Below, piece by piece: positions 63,946 to 64,000 of a stretch of DNA of 64,000 bases. The position numbers were made by a program, and so were the translations under genes. Below the pieces are notes generated by a model that was not told where the DNA came from, ran no database searches, and saw nothing but the letters and a program-made list of their open reading frames with translations. Source of the DNA: Yponomeuta sedellus (lineage: Eukaryota; Arthropoda; Insecta; Lepidoptera; Yponomeutidae); NCBI GenBank assembly GCA_934045075.1, contig OW203723.1, forward strand, positions 21,033,615-21,097,614. Direction: 5' to 3'. How positions within the stretch are numbered: the stretch's first letter is position 1; the number at the start of each line of letters is the position of its first letter.

Positions 63946-64000
63946 CCATCATTTAGTTTGGCGGAAACGATTGAATGTAAAAGCTGCATGTACCTAGAAT

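Overview
The window looks like gene-poor, repeat-dense DNA from an insect nuclear genome, most probably a moth or butterfly. The base composition is AT-rich, there are no closely packed open frames, and most of the sequence is dispersed transposable-element debris of kinds common in Lepidoptera: ends of non-LTR retrotransposons, tRNA- and 5S-derived SINEs, small inverted-repeat DNA elements and a decayed gypsy-type LTR element. The assignment to Lepidoptera rests on the style of these repeats, not on a marker gene. The only host gene I can support is one tRNA-Val(AAC) at 21290-21362. No protein-coding host gene was recognised.

Family names used below are local labels. '5S-SINE': a retroposon whose head resembles the internal promoter half of 5S rRNA; fourteen or so copies, with target-site duplications on two. 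'F-repeat': a tRNA-like unit ending in a 'gcctctaaataggttttta' tail, found singly, in tandem (period up to about 331 bp) and very often as inverted pairs. 'G-SINE', 'L-SINE' and 'K-SINE': three other tRNA-derived SINE families. 'LINE-A': a non-LTR reverse-transcriptase C-terminus (motifs LRWFGHVERM, GRPRRTY, SAYPSG) that ends in a (TATG)n tail. 'LINE-B': another C-terminus (GRPPTRW, GEGYVQQWT) ending in a (GAA)n tail. 'C-family': a 262-bp retroposon sharing the LINE-B 3' end. 'LINE-T': a 3' untranslated end with AATAAA and a (TATC)n or (TC)n tail. 'H-family': a short retroposon containing 'gtgaggaaacctgagtgtct'.

Layout. 1-8000: a 250-bp tandem repeat, a perfect hairpin, a LINE-A relic, the first copy of a 474-bp CRE-containing MITE, and early F-repeat and 5S-SINE copies. 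8000-20000: stacked SINEs, LINE-A and LINE-B ends, a truncated MITE, a solo LTR and a 37-bp minisatellite. 20101-20886: a miniature LTR retrotransposon (TRIM-like) with both LTRs, putative primer site, purine tract and a 4-bp target duplication. 21290: tRNA-Val. 22000-34000: F-repeats (one a 146-bp near-perfect palindrome), the second CRE MITE in inverted orientation, a complete TIR MITE, a TA-flanked MITE and a large foldback. 38000-49000: 5S-SINEs, the C-family copy with target duplication, a TAA-flanked GC-rich MITE, long microsatellites, and a 40-bp-TIR element built around a 10-bp minisatellite. 51000-55100: an inverted 5S-SINE dimer and two hAT-like elements with perfect 8-bp target duplications. 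57719-60635: a polypyrimidine tract followed by a 5' fragment of an errantivirus-like gypsy element (LTR-like region, primer site, frameshifted gag, slippery site, protease) with no reverse transcriptase. 61000-64000: more SINEs, a DDE-transposase relic and a last LINE-A end.

The genes do not form a pathway. The common thread is repeat dynamics: non-autonomous elements borrowing LINE 3' ends, LINE tails seeding microsatellites, and repeated creation of inverted dimers.
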